DNA of 25,176 nt from Darwinibacter acetoxidans_A (GCA_041936745.1 JBHGWS010000134.1:1-25176), one strand, 5' to 3'; positions 14,492-22,376 are shown, counted from the first letter of the stretch. The notes: generated by a model not told the origin, from the letters alone. Numbers and translations: made by a program.

Positions 14492-16560
14492 TCATCTTCA
14501 CCCCTTTGATTCGCAATAGCTTTCATGGGAACTTCAACGGCCAGGGGGCGCAGGGTACCTTCTGTAATCTCATCTCTTTTTACACCGGCCTGCAGCATGA
14601 CGCGGGGGAACAGTTCCGTACAAGTTTTGCCGCCGCAGGCACCCATGCCGGCCCGTGTCAGTTTCAGTTGATTTATATCTGTGACTTTGTTTTCTTTGAT
14701 GAATTCAACGAGTTCGCCGACGCTGACCCGCTCACAGCGGCAGACTATGGCGTTTTCCGGCAGATAGGAATATTCCGCTTCATCTAAAGGTTTTGTTACG
14801 GATTCGGCCTGCACTAAAATACCGGCGGCTTTGACGGCCAGCTCTTCCCGTACTTCCACTGTAATTAAATGAGTGCGGTGTTTTCTGTTAAACCGCGTTG
14901 ATTTAACTCTTCCCGTACCCACAGGCAGCCCGTCTTTGTCTCTTAGTTCGATTTCGTCCCCCTTTTTGTAATCATGGTCAAATTCGTGGGGGAGGATAAC
15001 TTCCGCCATGCCTTCTTCTTGGGCGCGGCGGACGAGAGTAATGGCAAGGCCGGGGCAGATTAAGACACAAAGCCCGCAGCCGATGCATTTACCGCTGAAT
15101 TGGGGTAAATCCATAATCGTACCCGTTTTGCCCGAGAGCTGGATCGAATCATGGGGGCACACAGTTGTACAGGGGTTACACGGTATTTCTTGGTAGCAGT
15201 GTAAGATGGGCCTATAACCTCGGCCTGCAGCCAGGGAATGCTCTCTTTCCTCAATTTTACCGGGCGGGCTTTTTAAGATTTCCGCCTTTTCGCGCCACTC
15301 TTGGGGGATGGAAATATCTTTGCCCAAAAGTTTGGCGGCTTCTCTGCCAATGATTCTGCCGCCCATCATGGCCGAAGAAGCTTCCGCTATTTCGTGGGCG
15401 TCTCCTGCTTTTAAGACGGGAAAGCCCCCTTCAATACCCGCTTCGTAGAACTCATCGGCGGAAACAAGCCCCACCGCTATTAAGACCGTATCTACGGCAA
15501 ACGTCCGGGCCGTTTTCAAAATGGGATTCCAATCTTCGTCAACTTCCGCGATAGTCGCCCTTTCCACCTTGCCGTCACCTTCTGCGGCAAGAATGGTGTG
15601 GTTTAGATAAAGGGGCACGCCCATGCGCTTTATTTTATCGGCATGTACTTTATAACCGGAAACCTTATCAGCTATATCAATAATCCCCACAACGTCAATG
15701 CCCGCCTGCAGTGCGTGGTAGGCACCGATTAAGCCCACATTGCCGCAGCCGACGATAAGCACTCTGTCAGACGCTTTGATAAAGTCTCGATTGACCAAGG
15801 TTTGAAAAGCACCGGCGCCGTAAACACCGGGCAGGTCGTTGCCGGGGAACAAAAGAGAGCGCTCACGGGCACCCGTGGCGACAATTACGGCTCGAAAAGA
15901 AATGTGGTTGTAATATTTTTGTTCTTGGAACACTCCGGCCTTTTTATCACTGTAAATGCCGATGACGGCGGAATTGGTTAAAACGGTGATGTTATCTCTG
16001 GCTCTGATTTCTTCCTCTAAAATGACGCCGATATCAGTGCCGCGGGTTCCTGCATAACAGTCGGCTACCGAGCCAAAAAATTTGTGGGTCTGCAGAACCA
16101 GCTTGCCGCCCAGCCTATCCTTATCGTCTACGAGTATGACGGAAAAACCCTGATCCGCTAATTCAACTGCGGCTGTCAGCCCGGAGGGGCCGCCGCCAAC
16201 TATTAAGACATCGCATTCCATCTCCTTCGGTTTTTGAGATGGGCGGCCGTTATCATCAGCGGCCAGATTAGGATAATGAACCAATGTCTCAATTACCATG
16301 CCTTCCTTAAGGGCTGTAACACAGCTTTTTTGGGGTTGGCCGTCAATAATGACTGTACACTGGGCGCACTGCCCGTTGGCACAAAAAATGCCCTGAGGAG
16401 CATCGCCTACTGGATGAATAGAAAAGGACTGAATGCCGCTGGCGAACAGGGCTGATGAGACCATTTCCCCTTCCCGGCCTTGATAGGTTTGACCATCGAA
16501 AGAAAAGGAAACCATCTTTCCTTCAGTTACATCGAGGACGGGATGTTTTGTGATGCGCAC
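14488..16560 (-). CDS. Fused 2Fe-2S / FAD-NAD oxidoreductase / 4Fe-4S / BFD subunit of a proline dehydrogenase-type complex
   Basis: This 690-residue electron-transfer protein combines modules often encoded separately. Residues 40-90 form a sarcosine-oxidase-alpha/HcnA-type 2Fe-2S domain (C60, C65, C68, C80). Residues 115-410 form a two-dinucleotide-fold flavin reductase, with GGGPSG near 122-127 and GCGNVG near 271-276. Residues 455-505 carry ferredoxin-like motifs: C461, C464 and C468 followed by P; then C492, C495, C498 and C502 followed by P. Residues 600-650 are a BFD-like 2Fe-2S domain (C607, C609, C642, C647). The start GTG 16560 follows GGAGGTGA; a GTG at 16569 lies within that site. 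It overlaps the DAO subunit gene and heads the operon. Electrons probably pass from the DAO flavin through these clusters. Confidence 0.85.
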   Translation of the reverse strand: MRITKHPVLDVTEGKMVSFSFDGQTYQGREGEMVSSALFASGIQSFSIHPVGDAPQGIFCANGQCAQCTVIIDGQPQKSCVTALKEGMVIETLVHYPNLAADDNGRPSQKPKEMECDVLIVGGGPSGLTAAVELADQGFSVILVDDKDRLGGKLVLQTHKFFGSVADCYAGTRGTDIGVILEEEIRARDNITVLTNSAVIGIYSDKKAGVFQEQKYYNHISFRAVIVATGARERSLLFPGNDLPGVYGAGAFQTLVNRDFIKASDRVLIVGCGNVGLIGAYHALQAGIDVVGIIDIADKVSGYKVHADKIKRMGVPLYLNHTILAAEGDGKVERATIAEVDEDWNPILKTARTFAVDTVLIAVGLVSADEFYEAGIEGGFPVLKAGDAHEIAEASSAMMGGRIIGREAAKLLGKDISIPQEWREKAEILKSPPGKIEEREHSLAAGRGYRPILHCYQEIPCNPCTTVCPHDSIQLSGKTGTIMDLPQFSGKCIGCGLCVLICPGLAITLVRRAQEEGMAEVILPHEFDHDYKKGDEIELRDKDGLPVGTGRVKSTRFNRKHRTHLITVEVREELAVKAAGILVQAESVTKPLDEAEYSYLPENAIVCRCERVSVGELVEFIKENKVTDINQLKLTRAGMGACGGKTCTELFPRVMLQAGVKRDEITEGTLRPLAVEVPMKAIANQRGEDE

Positions 16561-16569
16561 CTTAATCAC

Positions 16570-16945
16570 CTCCGCGTGAATTGCTAGTTATTTTGAGATG
16601 GCCCTAAAATTTGTGGGCTTTCTTACCTTGTTTTTGTATTATTTTTATACTAAGGTATTCTGTTAAGAATCTCTTATTCCTTCCCGCCCAAGCGAAGAGA
16701 AGCGGCTTGAGCAGTAGAAACCATGGGAAGAGAGTGAACTGCCGGTGGGTTTTGGCACAGCCTTTTGTCAATTTCGTAACCGCTTATTATTCCGGGTTAA
16801 ACTTTCGGCGGTGCCGCCGGATAAAAAGGCGAATACCATAAGGCGGTTTAATTTTAAAATAATATTAAAAATTCGTCAAAAAGGATTCAAAAATTAAGGG
16901 ATATAATGATGGGGGAGAAGTGTGTGAAGTATGGTACGATCGTGC
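16570..16945. other. Divergent intergenic region between the proline operon and feoA
   Basis: No supported gene is present; the open frames here have no family likeness. A compact GC-rich hairpin, CGGCG-GTGC-CGCCG, occurs near 16807-16820. On the minus strand TTAACA and AATAAT with 17-base spacing lie upstream of the proline operon and might be its promoter, but the match is weak. The right part is AT rich, as expected for promoter DNA. Confidence 0.4.
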
Positions 16946-16973
16946 TTGACATTTTCCCAAATACCTGTATATT
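16946..16973 (+). promoter_or_regulatory. Sigma-70 promoter of the feo operon
   Basis: TTGACA (16946-16951) and TATATT (16968-16973) are separated by 16 bases. They lie 75 bases upstream of the feoA start and just before a Fur-like box. Confidence 0.8.
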
Positions 16974-16980
16974 AGAGTTA

Positions 16981-16995
16981 TGAGAATGATTGTCG
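16981..16995 (+). promoter_or_regulatory. Fur-type operator overlapping the feo transcription start
   Basis: TGAGAATGATTGTCG matches the 7-1-7 Fur box TGATAATNATTATCA at all but three to four positions. It sits about eight bases after the -10 element, where repressor binding would block transcription. A second dyad, TGATTGT/ACAATCA (16987-17010), overlaps it. Iron repression of feo genes through Fur is established in many bacteria; here it is inferred from the motif. Confidence 0.65.
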
Positions 16996-17047
16996 CTTTC
17001 ATTACAATCACAAACAAAGCTCGCTAAGCTAGAAAGGGGGCCTGTAA

Positions 17048-17281
17048 GTGGAATACTTATCTTTAACACACTTACGTCCCGGGGAAAAAGGCAGGGTTGC
17101 CAGAATTGCGGCCGGGGCTTACGCCACGAAAAGACTATATGAAATGGGTTTTAACAGCGGTGCCTCAGTTCAGGTTGTCAAAAATGATTTGGGCCCGTTA
17201 GTGGTTTTATTATCAGGTAATAAGATAGCTTTAGGCCGTGGTTTAGCGGAAAAGATGGTCATCAGCAAACAAAGGAAATAG
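17048..17281 (+). CDS. feoA: Ferrous iron transport protein A
   Basis: This 77-residue SH3-like cytoplasmic protein shows the FeoA pattern: LSLTHLRPGEKGRVARI, then RLYEMGFNSGASVQVVKNDLGPLV and a final region ending near IALGRGLAEKMVI. FeoA supports FeoB during Fe(II) import. The GTG start has AAAGGGGG upstream. It is the first gene behind the iron-regulated promoter. A small hairpin with a T-rich tail separates it from feoB. Confidence 0.93.
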   Translation: MEYLSLTHLRPGEKGRVARIAAGAYATKRLYEMGFNSGASVQVVKNDLGPLVVLLSGNKIALGRGLAEKMVISKQRK

Positions 17282-17304
17282 CCCAGAGGGGCTTTCATTT
17301 TTTT
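17278..17304 (+). terminator. Small terminator-like hairpin between feoA and feoB
   Basis: AGCCC and GGGCT enclose an AGAG loop, and TTCATTTTTTT follows. It starts at the feoA stop codon. With only a five-base-pair stem it is probably a partial terminator or an mRNA processing/attenuation point setting the feoA to feoB ratio. Confidence 0.55.
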
Positions 17305-17344
17305 GGTTTTAAATAAGAAAGATTATTAATTGAGGGGAGATGGG

Positions 17345-19351
17345 TTGAAGACTATTAGTTTGGTAGGCAACCCCAACAGCGGCAAAACCACTGTGTTTAA
17401 TGCCTTAACGGGCTCTAACCAACACGTCGGCAATTGGCCCGGGGTTACAGTTGAAAAAAAGATAGGAAAACTCAAATATAAGGGGCATTCTTATCGTATC
17501 GTGGATCTTCCCGGAACCTACAGTTTGGGCGCTTATTCGGAAGATGAGATTATTGCCAGGGATTTTATCCTGCAGGGGCAGCCTGATGTAGTAGTTAATG
17601 TGGTAGATGCGACAAATATTGAACGCAACCTCTATTTAACTGTCCAACTTTTGGAGATGGGTGCGCAGGTAATAGTGGCGTTGAACATGGTCGACGAGGC
17701 GGAAAAGAGAAAAATATCCTTTGATGTGGAAGCCCTCAGCAAAAGGTTGGGGGTACCGGTTGTGCCGATGGTGGCTTCCAAGCGCAAAGGCATCGACCAC
17801 CTTTTGGAAGCGGTGGCGAATCTGCTTAACGGCCGATTAAACATGCAGGCTGACATCTCGTACGGCGCTCGAATAGACAGCGATGTGAACAAAGTGAAAA
17901 GGCTTTTGGGCGCCGATGATCTTGGTTATCCCGCTGATTGGCTGGCTGTGAAACTTTTGGAAGGCGATGAGTATGTGCTGCAGTATCTGCGGGAGCACAA
18001 AGCGTTAAAAGGTTCCGAACTGCAGGATGTACTGCAAAAGTATGCGGAGAAAAGCGATCACTACCAGCTGGAAATTGTGGACAAGCGATATGAGTTTGTC
18101 AAGCGGATCACTGACGGTGCGGTTTTTAGGCCTTCGGAAGAAGTTAAAACCTTAACGGATAAGATCGACAGGGTGGTCACGCATAAATATTGGGGGCTGC
18201 CCATTTTTGGCATGATTATGCTGGTGGTTTTCCAGCTTACTTTTACCGTAGGTGAAGATCTTTTAGGTGAATTGGCAGAAGACGGCATTGAAATGTTCGG
18301 GCAATTTTTAGGTGATCTGCTTTTAAAGATTAATGCGCCCGCCTGGCTCAGCTCTTTTGTAGCAGAAGGGCTAATCGGCGGGGTGGGGGCGGTAGTCGAG
18401 TTTGTCCCCCTGATTGTGATCTTATACCTTCTTTTCGGAATCTTGGAAGACAGCGGTTATATGGCAAGAGCCGCTTATGTTATGGACAACATTATGAGGG
18501 CCTTAGGCCTGCAGGGCAAAACCTTTATTTCCATGATTGTGGGCTTTGGCTGTAATGTGCCCGGTATTATGTCGACGCGGACTTTAGAAAATAAAAAGGA
18601 CAGGATGATCGCAATTCTGATCAACCCCTTTATGTCCTGCGGCGCCAAACTTCCAATTTATCTGGTATTCATCGCCGCGTTCTTTCCCAAGCGGGGCGGT
18701 TTGGTTCTTTTCTCCATCTATTTCATCGGCATTTTAATGGCGCTGCTTATGGGTCAGATTTTCAGTAAAGTCCTCTTTCCCGGCGAAGCCTCTCATTTCA
18801 TTATGGAGCTGCCGCCTTACCGCATGCCTACCTTGACCAATGTACTGCGCAATATGTGGGATAATGTCCATGGCTTTTTAACCAGGGCGGGAACGACGAT
18901 TTTCCTGGTCGTCAGCCTGCTTTGGGTTTTGGCGGTTTTACCGGGAGGTGCTGAACCTTACGGGGCGGAAAGCATTTTAGGCAGGATTGGCCTGCTGGTG
19001 GCACCGATTTTTAAACCGGCGGGCTTCGGCAACTGGCAGGCCGCTGTCGGTTTGTTCTCCGGTATTGCGGCAAAAGAAGCCGTGGTTGCCACTTTAGGGA
19101 TGGTTTATGCGGGGGTGGAAGAGGGTGTGGAGTTAATTGGTGCCATTAGAGGCGCTTTTACTCCGCTGACGGCTGTTTCCTTTCTGCTGATGACCCTGCT
19201 TTATACGCCGTGTGCAGCGACGATTGCCACGATCCGCAAAGAAACTAATTCCACAAAATGGGCGTTATTTACCGCCCTCTATACCTTTGGGATTGGTTGG
19301 GCAGTTGCTGTGTTGGTCTTTCAAGTCGGTACGGCCTTAGGTTTTGCTTGA
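17345..19351 (+). CDS. feoB: Ferrous iron transport protein B
   Basis: This 668-residue membrane transporter imports Fe(II). The N-terminal G domain has GNPNSGKTT (G1, residues 8-16), DLPGTYSL (G3, from 54) and NMVD (G4, 114-117). The membrane part contains the two gate regions, including MIVGFGCNVPGIMSTRTLEN and PFMSCGAKLPIYLVFIAAFF, and the late LLYTPCAATIATIRKE motif. The start is TTG 17345, placed directly after GAGGGGAGA; the TTG at 17330 has no suitable site. The length is slightly short of some FeoB proteins but complete. The gene lies between feoA and a feoC-like gene. Confidence 0.96.
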   Translation: MKTISLVGNPNSGKTTVFNALTGSNQHVGNWPGVTVEKKIGKLKYKGHSYRIVDLPGTYSLGAYSEDEIIARDFILQGQPDVVVNVVDATNIERNLYLTVQLLEMGAQVIVALNMVDEAEKRKISFDVEALSKRLGVPVVPMVASKRKGIDHLLEAVANLLNGRLNMQADISYGARIDSDVNKVKRLLGADDLGYPADWLAVKLLEGDEYVLQYLREHKALKGSELQDVLQKYAEKSDHYQLEIVDKRYEFVKRITDGAVFRPSEEVKTLTDKIDRVVTHKYWGLPIFGMIMLVVFQLTFTVGEDLLGELAEDGIEMFGQFLGDLLLKINAPAWLSSFVAEGLIGGVGAVVEFVPLIVILYLLFGILEDSGYMARAAYVMDNIMRALGLQGKTFISMIVGFGCNVPGIMSTRTLENKKDRMIAILINPFMSCGAKLPIYLVFIAAFFPKRGGLVLFSIYFIGILMALLMGQIFSKVLFPGEASHFIMELPPYRMPTLTNVLRNMWDNVHGFLTRAGTTIFLVVSLLWVLAVLPGGAEPYGAESILGRIGLLVAPIFKPAGFGNWQAAVGLFSGIAAKEAVVATLGMVYAGVEEGVELIGAIRGAFTPLTAVSFLLMTLLYTPCAATIATIRKETNSTKWALFTALYTFGIGWAVAVLVFQVGTALGFA

Positions 19352-19364
19352 AGGAAGGTGTGCT

Positions 19365-19634
19365 GTGTTAAAGGAACTGCTTTGGGAGATTAAAGAGGCA
19401 CCTTATCTTTCCAAGATGAGCCTGGCTGAGAAACTCGAGCAGCCGCTGGCTTTGATCGAGGACGGCCTTGCCCGCTTGGTCCAAATGGGCTACCTTAAGG
19501 AAGACAGTGGGGTTTTTGACTGCGAGCTACCCTGTAAAAAATGCCCTTACGCAGCTGCCTGCGGCAAAGTCCCCATTAAAACGGTGGCTCTGACTAAAAA
19601 AGGCGAAAAGGTGCTGGCGGCCGAACAAGCTTAG
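19365..19634 (+). CDS. feoC: FeoC-like winged-helix protein with Cys4 motif
   Basis: This 89-residue protein has an N-terminal winged-helix-like region (LAEKLEQPLALIEDGLARLV, then MGYLKED). A cysteine cluster C53-x3-C57-x2-C60-x5-C66 (CELPCKKCPYAAAC) follows, as in FeoC-type proteins, which can bind an iron-sulfur cluster. The GTG at 19365 is preferred because AAGGAAGGTG precedes it; an upstream frame beginning at 19344 overlaps feoB. It probably regulates FeoB stability or activity in response to iron or oxygen. Confidence 0.82.
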   Translation: MLKELLWEIKEAPYLSKMSLAEKLEQPLALIEDGLARLVQMGYLKEDSGVFDCELPCKKCPYAAACGKVPIKTVALTKKGEKVLAAEQA

Positions 19635-19639
19635 AAATA

Positions 19640-19668
19640 AGAAAACCTGCTTTTTGGGCAGGTTTTCT
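19640..19668. terminator. Bidirectional terminator between feoC and the convergent gene
   Basis: A perfect 11-bp inverted repeat, AGAAAACCTGC and GCAGGTTTTCT, surrounds a seven-base loop. A-rich and T-rich arms allow termination from both sides, fitting the convergent genes that flank it. Confidence 0.88.
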
Positions 19669-19671
19669 GCT

Positions 19672-20235
19672 TTAATTGCTTGTTTTTAAAGTGCCGCCTT
19701 CTTCTTCGACGTTGAGAATAATCTCCGGGCTGAGAAAACCGAGCAGGTCCCCTTTATACAGGCCTAAATAGCCGTTGCCCAGATCATTATTGCCCATTAA
19801 GCTGGTGGGCAGCCCGCGGGAATTATTCAATTCCACTACTCCGCCGTAAAGTCCTGCTCTTAAGCTGGCCAGTTTCGTCTCTTTCTTAGTGCCGTTGAAA
19901 ATGTAGAGGGCACCTGTTTTTTCATCGTTTTGCAAAGAGGCGGTGAGGTGGCCGTCACTGTTAAAGATGCCGATGGCTCCGCCATCTTCGTAGGAAAGAA
20001 AAGAGACAACCCGCTTACCTTCCTTATTATAAAGCTCGAAGAAGACATTGTCCTTCTTATCATCGTATTTTAGGGAAGCCACGGTACTGCCTTCGTCATT
20101 TACTATCACGAGTTCTCGCGCTACGATCCTATCCCAAATTTCCTGTGTGGCCTTGACCACATTGACGCCCGTTAAAGCGTAGAACAAAGCTATAAACAAC
20201 AAGGGGTAGATGATCAGACGTTCATATTTCGACAT
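19672..20235 (-). CDS. Membrane-anchored beta-repeat protein of unknown function
   Basis: This 187-residue protein starts with one membrane helix (LIIYPLLFIALFYALTGV, about residues 7-25), leaving the rest outside the cytoplasm. The outer part shows roughly six repeats of 22-24 residues built as a hydrophobic strand, N-x-x-G turn and a second strand. Examples are LVIVNDEGSTVASLKYDD, FELYNKEGKRVVSFLSYED, IGIFNSDGHLTASLQNDE and VELNNSRGLPTSLMG. This suggests a beta-solenoid or propeller-like fold. The start at 20235 is chosen for the AAAGGAG upstream; a start at 20256 would include that site. The family is not recognised. Confidence 0.72.
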   Translation of the reverse strand: MSKYERLIIYPLLFIALFYALTGVNVVKATQEIWDRIVARELVIVNDEGSTVASLKYDDKKDNVFFELYNKEGKRVVSFLSYEDGGAIGIFNSDGHLTASLQNDEKTGALYIFNGTKKETKLASLRAGLYGGVVELNNSRGLPTSLMGNNDLGNGYLGLYKGDLLGFLSPEIILNVEEEGGTLKTSN

Positions 20236-20360
20236 GAAATCGCTCCTTTGTGACAACTTTGTCTCTCAGTAATTCGAGTCAGCAGGGATAAATACCTTCT
20301 TATTGCCGGGAATCAGCCAATTTTCACTAACGCTATAATATGTCGCAAGAGGCTTTGGTT

Positions 20361-21032
20361 TTACGGGCGGACCGCACCGGCTGCTTTAAGCAAGCCGCTC
20401 AACCAGAAGGCTAAAGCGGCATTTAAAGACATAAGGGAATAGAGGTTTATTCTTTCAACCAAACCGGCCCAGGCGGGCCACTTTTGGGCGGCCACAACTG
20501 TTGCCAGACCGGAAAGAATGAAAACGAAAGCAAATCCCCCTAAAAAAATCGTCATTTTGCGGTGACGCCCATCTTTTTTGAGGCCGATTGTCAAAAGTAG
20601 GGAAAGGGTGATATAACCAAAAACGATGATTGCCGTAATGGCATAATGCATCATGTTCTGCCAACCTAAACCCCAGGCGGTGTCAGCTAAGGGAAAGAGC
20701 CTATAACCGAAGGTGGAAAGTATCTCTGCCCCCGCTTTAATTACTAACCCCGCGTAAAATGTCTTGTTGATCGGAACCAAACGGGCAAAAGAAAAAAGCA
20801 GCACGGCACAAAAAAGTAAGTTGAACAGATCGTAGCCGTACAAAACCTTAGAAGCGGCGGCCCGGCTTATGGCGGTTTCGGCCGTTAAATCGCTGATCGG
20901 CTGGCTGCAGGGATCGTAAGCGGGCCAAGCCAGGCGGCCGGCTATCACGTGTGCCAGATAAAAACCTACCGCCAACAGGCCCGTTAAGGGCATTAGTTTA
21001 GGGTAAAGAAGTCTTTTTGTAATTTTTATCAA
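20361..21032 (-). CDS. DUF998 membrane protein
   Basis: This 223-residue protein has about six membrane helices. The signature YDPCSQPISDLTAETAISRA after the first helix is typical of DUF998 proteins, whose function is unknown. Later helices include the LSTFGYRLFPLADTAWGLGW region followed by MMHYAITAIIVFGYITLSLL. The start is uncertain: the outermost TTG (21032) lies too close behind a GGGGG stretch, and M14 is an alternative. A structured element (21047-21151) directly precedes it on the same strand. Confidence 0.82.
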   Translation of the reverse strand: MIKITKRLLYPKLMPLTGLLAVGFYLAHVIAGRLAWPAYDPCSQPISDLTAETAISRAAASKVLYGYDLFNLLFCAVLLFSFARLVPINKTFYAGLVIKAGAEILSTFGYRLFPLADTAWGLGWQNMMHYAITAIIVFGYITLSLLLTIGLKKDGRHRKMTIFLGGFAFVFILSGLATVVAAQKWPAWAGLVERINLYSLMSLNAALAFWLSGLLKAAGAVRP

Positions 21033-21046
21033 CCCCCGCAGGATCA

Positions 21047-21151
21047 GGCGTGTTGTTCCGCCTACCCATTTTTAACTCCGCCGGTTTGCCGCCTAGCACA
21101 TCGGCGGCTTGTCATTCTTGCCAGCGGTAAAGCCTCCAGTGGAACAACGCC
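21047..21151 (-). other. Structured element upstream of the DUF998 gene
   Basis: Outer arms TTGTTCC (21053-21059) and GGAACAA (21141-21147), extended by GGC and GCC with a small bulge, enclose about 80 bases. Within them a strong hairpin, GCCGCC (21088-21093) and GGCGGC (21103-21108), forms around a nine-base loop. It could be an RNA leader of the DUF998 gene on the minus strand or a small mobile or repeated element. It matches no riboswitch class I know. Confidence 0.45.
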
Positions 21152-21203
21152 GGTGCCCAAAGCTAATTTTATCTTTCTCCCGTACCTAAAGGTAATGTTA
21201 AGG

Positions 21204-21243
21204 AACTAACAATCGTTACCAGTCTAACTAACGATTGTTAGTT
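21204..21243. promoter_or_regulatory. Tandem TetR-type operator
   Basis: A perfect 15-bp inverted repeat, AACTAACAATCGTTA and TAACGATTGTTAGTT, is separated by ten bases. It can also be read as two direct 22-bp repeats. Each begins AACTAAC and has its own dyad; the second, AACTAAC-GATT-GTTAGTT (21226-21243), is perfect. Size and symmetry are typical of TetR/AcrR operators. No intact gene begins beside it on the plus strand; the sequence to its right is decayed. Confidence 0.65.
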
Positions 21244-21259
21244 TGTCAATGCCTTTTAC

Positions 21260-21588
21260 GGCACACTCCGCAACGTATTAATGAAAAGATCTTGATCGGG
21301 GTTTCTGGCAGCGGGGCCCGCGTATCACCATTGCAGAAGATTTCCGCACCATGAAATTTAGCGAGATTGCCGCATCAAAAAACTTGAGCACGACCGCCAA
21401 TTTCTACTTCTGGTGGCCGCGGCCGACAAACCAAGCGCGCCAAACGTGGGGTGCCGGACAGGAGCATGGCGGTTGTGGGTATTCGTCTAAACGGGCTTTG
21501 GGCCCACCTCCGCGGCCCTGTTTACATCGGCTTGCAGCTTTTTGGAGGCAGGGGCGAATCAGCTTTTGCCGCGATTATCAACCGGAGA
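21260..21588 (+). pseudogene. Decayed coding remnant, possibly TetR-like
   Basis: Frames here look protein-like but are short and broken. One frame reads DFRTMKFSEIAASKNLSTTA and NFYFWW, weakly resembling a TetR helix-turn-helix (IA, S and aromatic positions fit). A second frame gives VPDRSMAVVGIRLNGLWAHL and RGPVYIGLQLFGG. No start, ribosome binding site or family match holds the pieces together. The neighbouring TetR-type operator makes a lost regulator plausible but does not prove it. Confidence 0.3.
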
Positions 21589-22345
21589 TTAAGACGCCCT
21601 TTGCAAAAGTTTCCTGATCTCTTCTTGCAGTTTTTGTGCCCCTGTCGTTTCCCTTGTCTTTAATGCCGCAAGCTCTTTTTCCTTTTCTATCTCTCAAACT
21701 GCTTGTTAGGGCTGAAGATGCCGGGCCGCCCAAGCGATCCCTTACGGCAATGAAGTGTTGCGGCTCTAAAACTTTGCTGAGAGCGGCCTTGGAAATGGCA
21801 GTATGCCTTTCTATAACCTGCTGAAAGAATTCTTGGAATTTGTTGTAATCGAAGGATCGAAAATCTCTGTTTTGGTTAATTAAATTTTTGACCAAAAGGC
21901 CGGCGATTTCGTGGGCCTGCCGAAAGCCCAGGTTCTGCGCGGACTAAAAAATCTGCCGGCTCTATAACCGTCACATAACTTCTTGTGCACCCGCTCTTCC
22001 TTAACGGTAAGGCCCCCAGTGAAGCCCCTCAGCAGCTTAAGGCAGCGAGAAGCCTTTTAAAGACTACCTGGCTTGGATCTGCAAAATCGTTCTTGTCCCT
22101 GAAGGGGGTGTTTTGCACCGCATCTATTATCGTACCGCGGCCGCCGCTGACCACGGACCGGCCGCTTTTGGGGAAGTTATCTTTTGTTTGCCTAACATTC
22201 CCGCCTGGCATCGTTTACGGCCATCATTTCCTGCAGGTAGTTTTCCTTAAAAACATCAAAGAGCGGTTTTAAGACAGCCTCTTTATAAATTGGGGCTGGG
22301 AATACGCTCTTCGCTTGGGGTTGAAAGATTTTGCCAACCTTTCTT
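21589..22345 (-). pseudogene. Argininosuccinate-lyase-like protein, frameshifted and internally deleted
   Basis: On the minus strand the pieces follow the order of an ArgH-family lyase. The N-terminus is FPAPIYKEAVLKPLFDVFKE with NYLQEMMAVNDA. The later core is VQNTPFRDKNDFADPSQVVF with KRLLAALS. Then come GLTVKEERVHKKL, AQNLGFRQAHEIAGLLVKN and LSKVLEPQHFIAVRDRLGGP. The tail, KETTGAQKLQEEIRKLLQRA, reaches a stop at 21589. The pieces lie in different frames. Between the N-terminal piece and the core about 250 residues expected in the family are missing, including the catalytic serine loop. It is therefore non-functional. An exact substrate for the ancestral enzyme cannot be stated. Confidence 0.75.
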
Positions 22346-22353
22346 ACAAAGAA

Positions 22354-22376
22354 CCCTTTTCGAAAAGGGCTTTTTT
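22354..22376 (+). terminator. Hairpin with T tract upstream of the kinase-like gene
   Basis: CCCTTTTCGAAAAGGG is a perfect 16-bp palindrome followed by C and six T residues. No plus-strand gene ends just before it, so it may be a leftover terminator or a leader attenuator for the gene starting at 22469. Confidence 0.5.

Noticed and set aside
16690..16830. Possible T-box or glycine riboswitch (GAGAG and GGTG-like words)
   Set aside because: Only isolated words fit; the required order of stems, the specifier loop and the TGGNACCGCG element are absent.
16611..16841. 76-residue open frame in the region upstream of feoA
   Set aside because: No ribosome binding site, low-complexity basic composition and no family resemblance; likely a chance frame in non-coding DNA.
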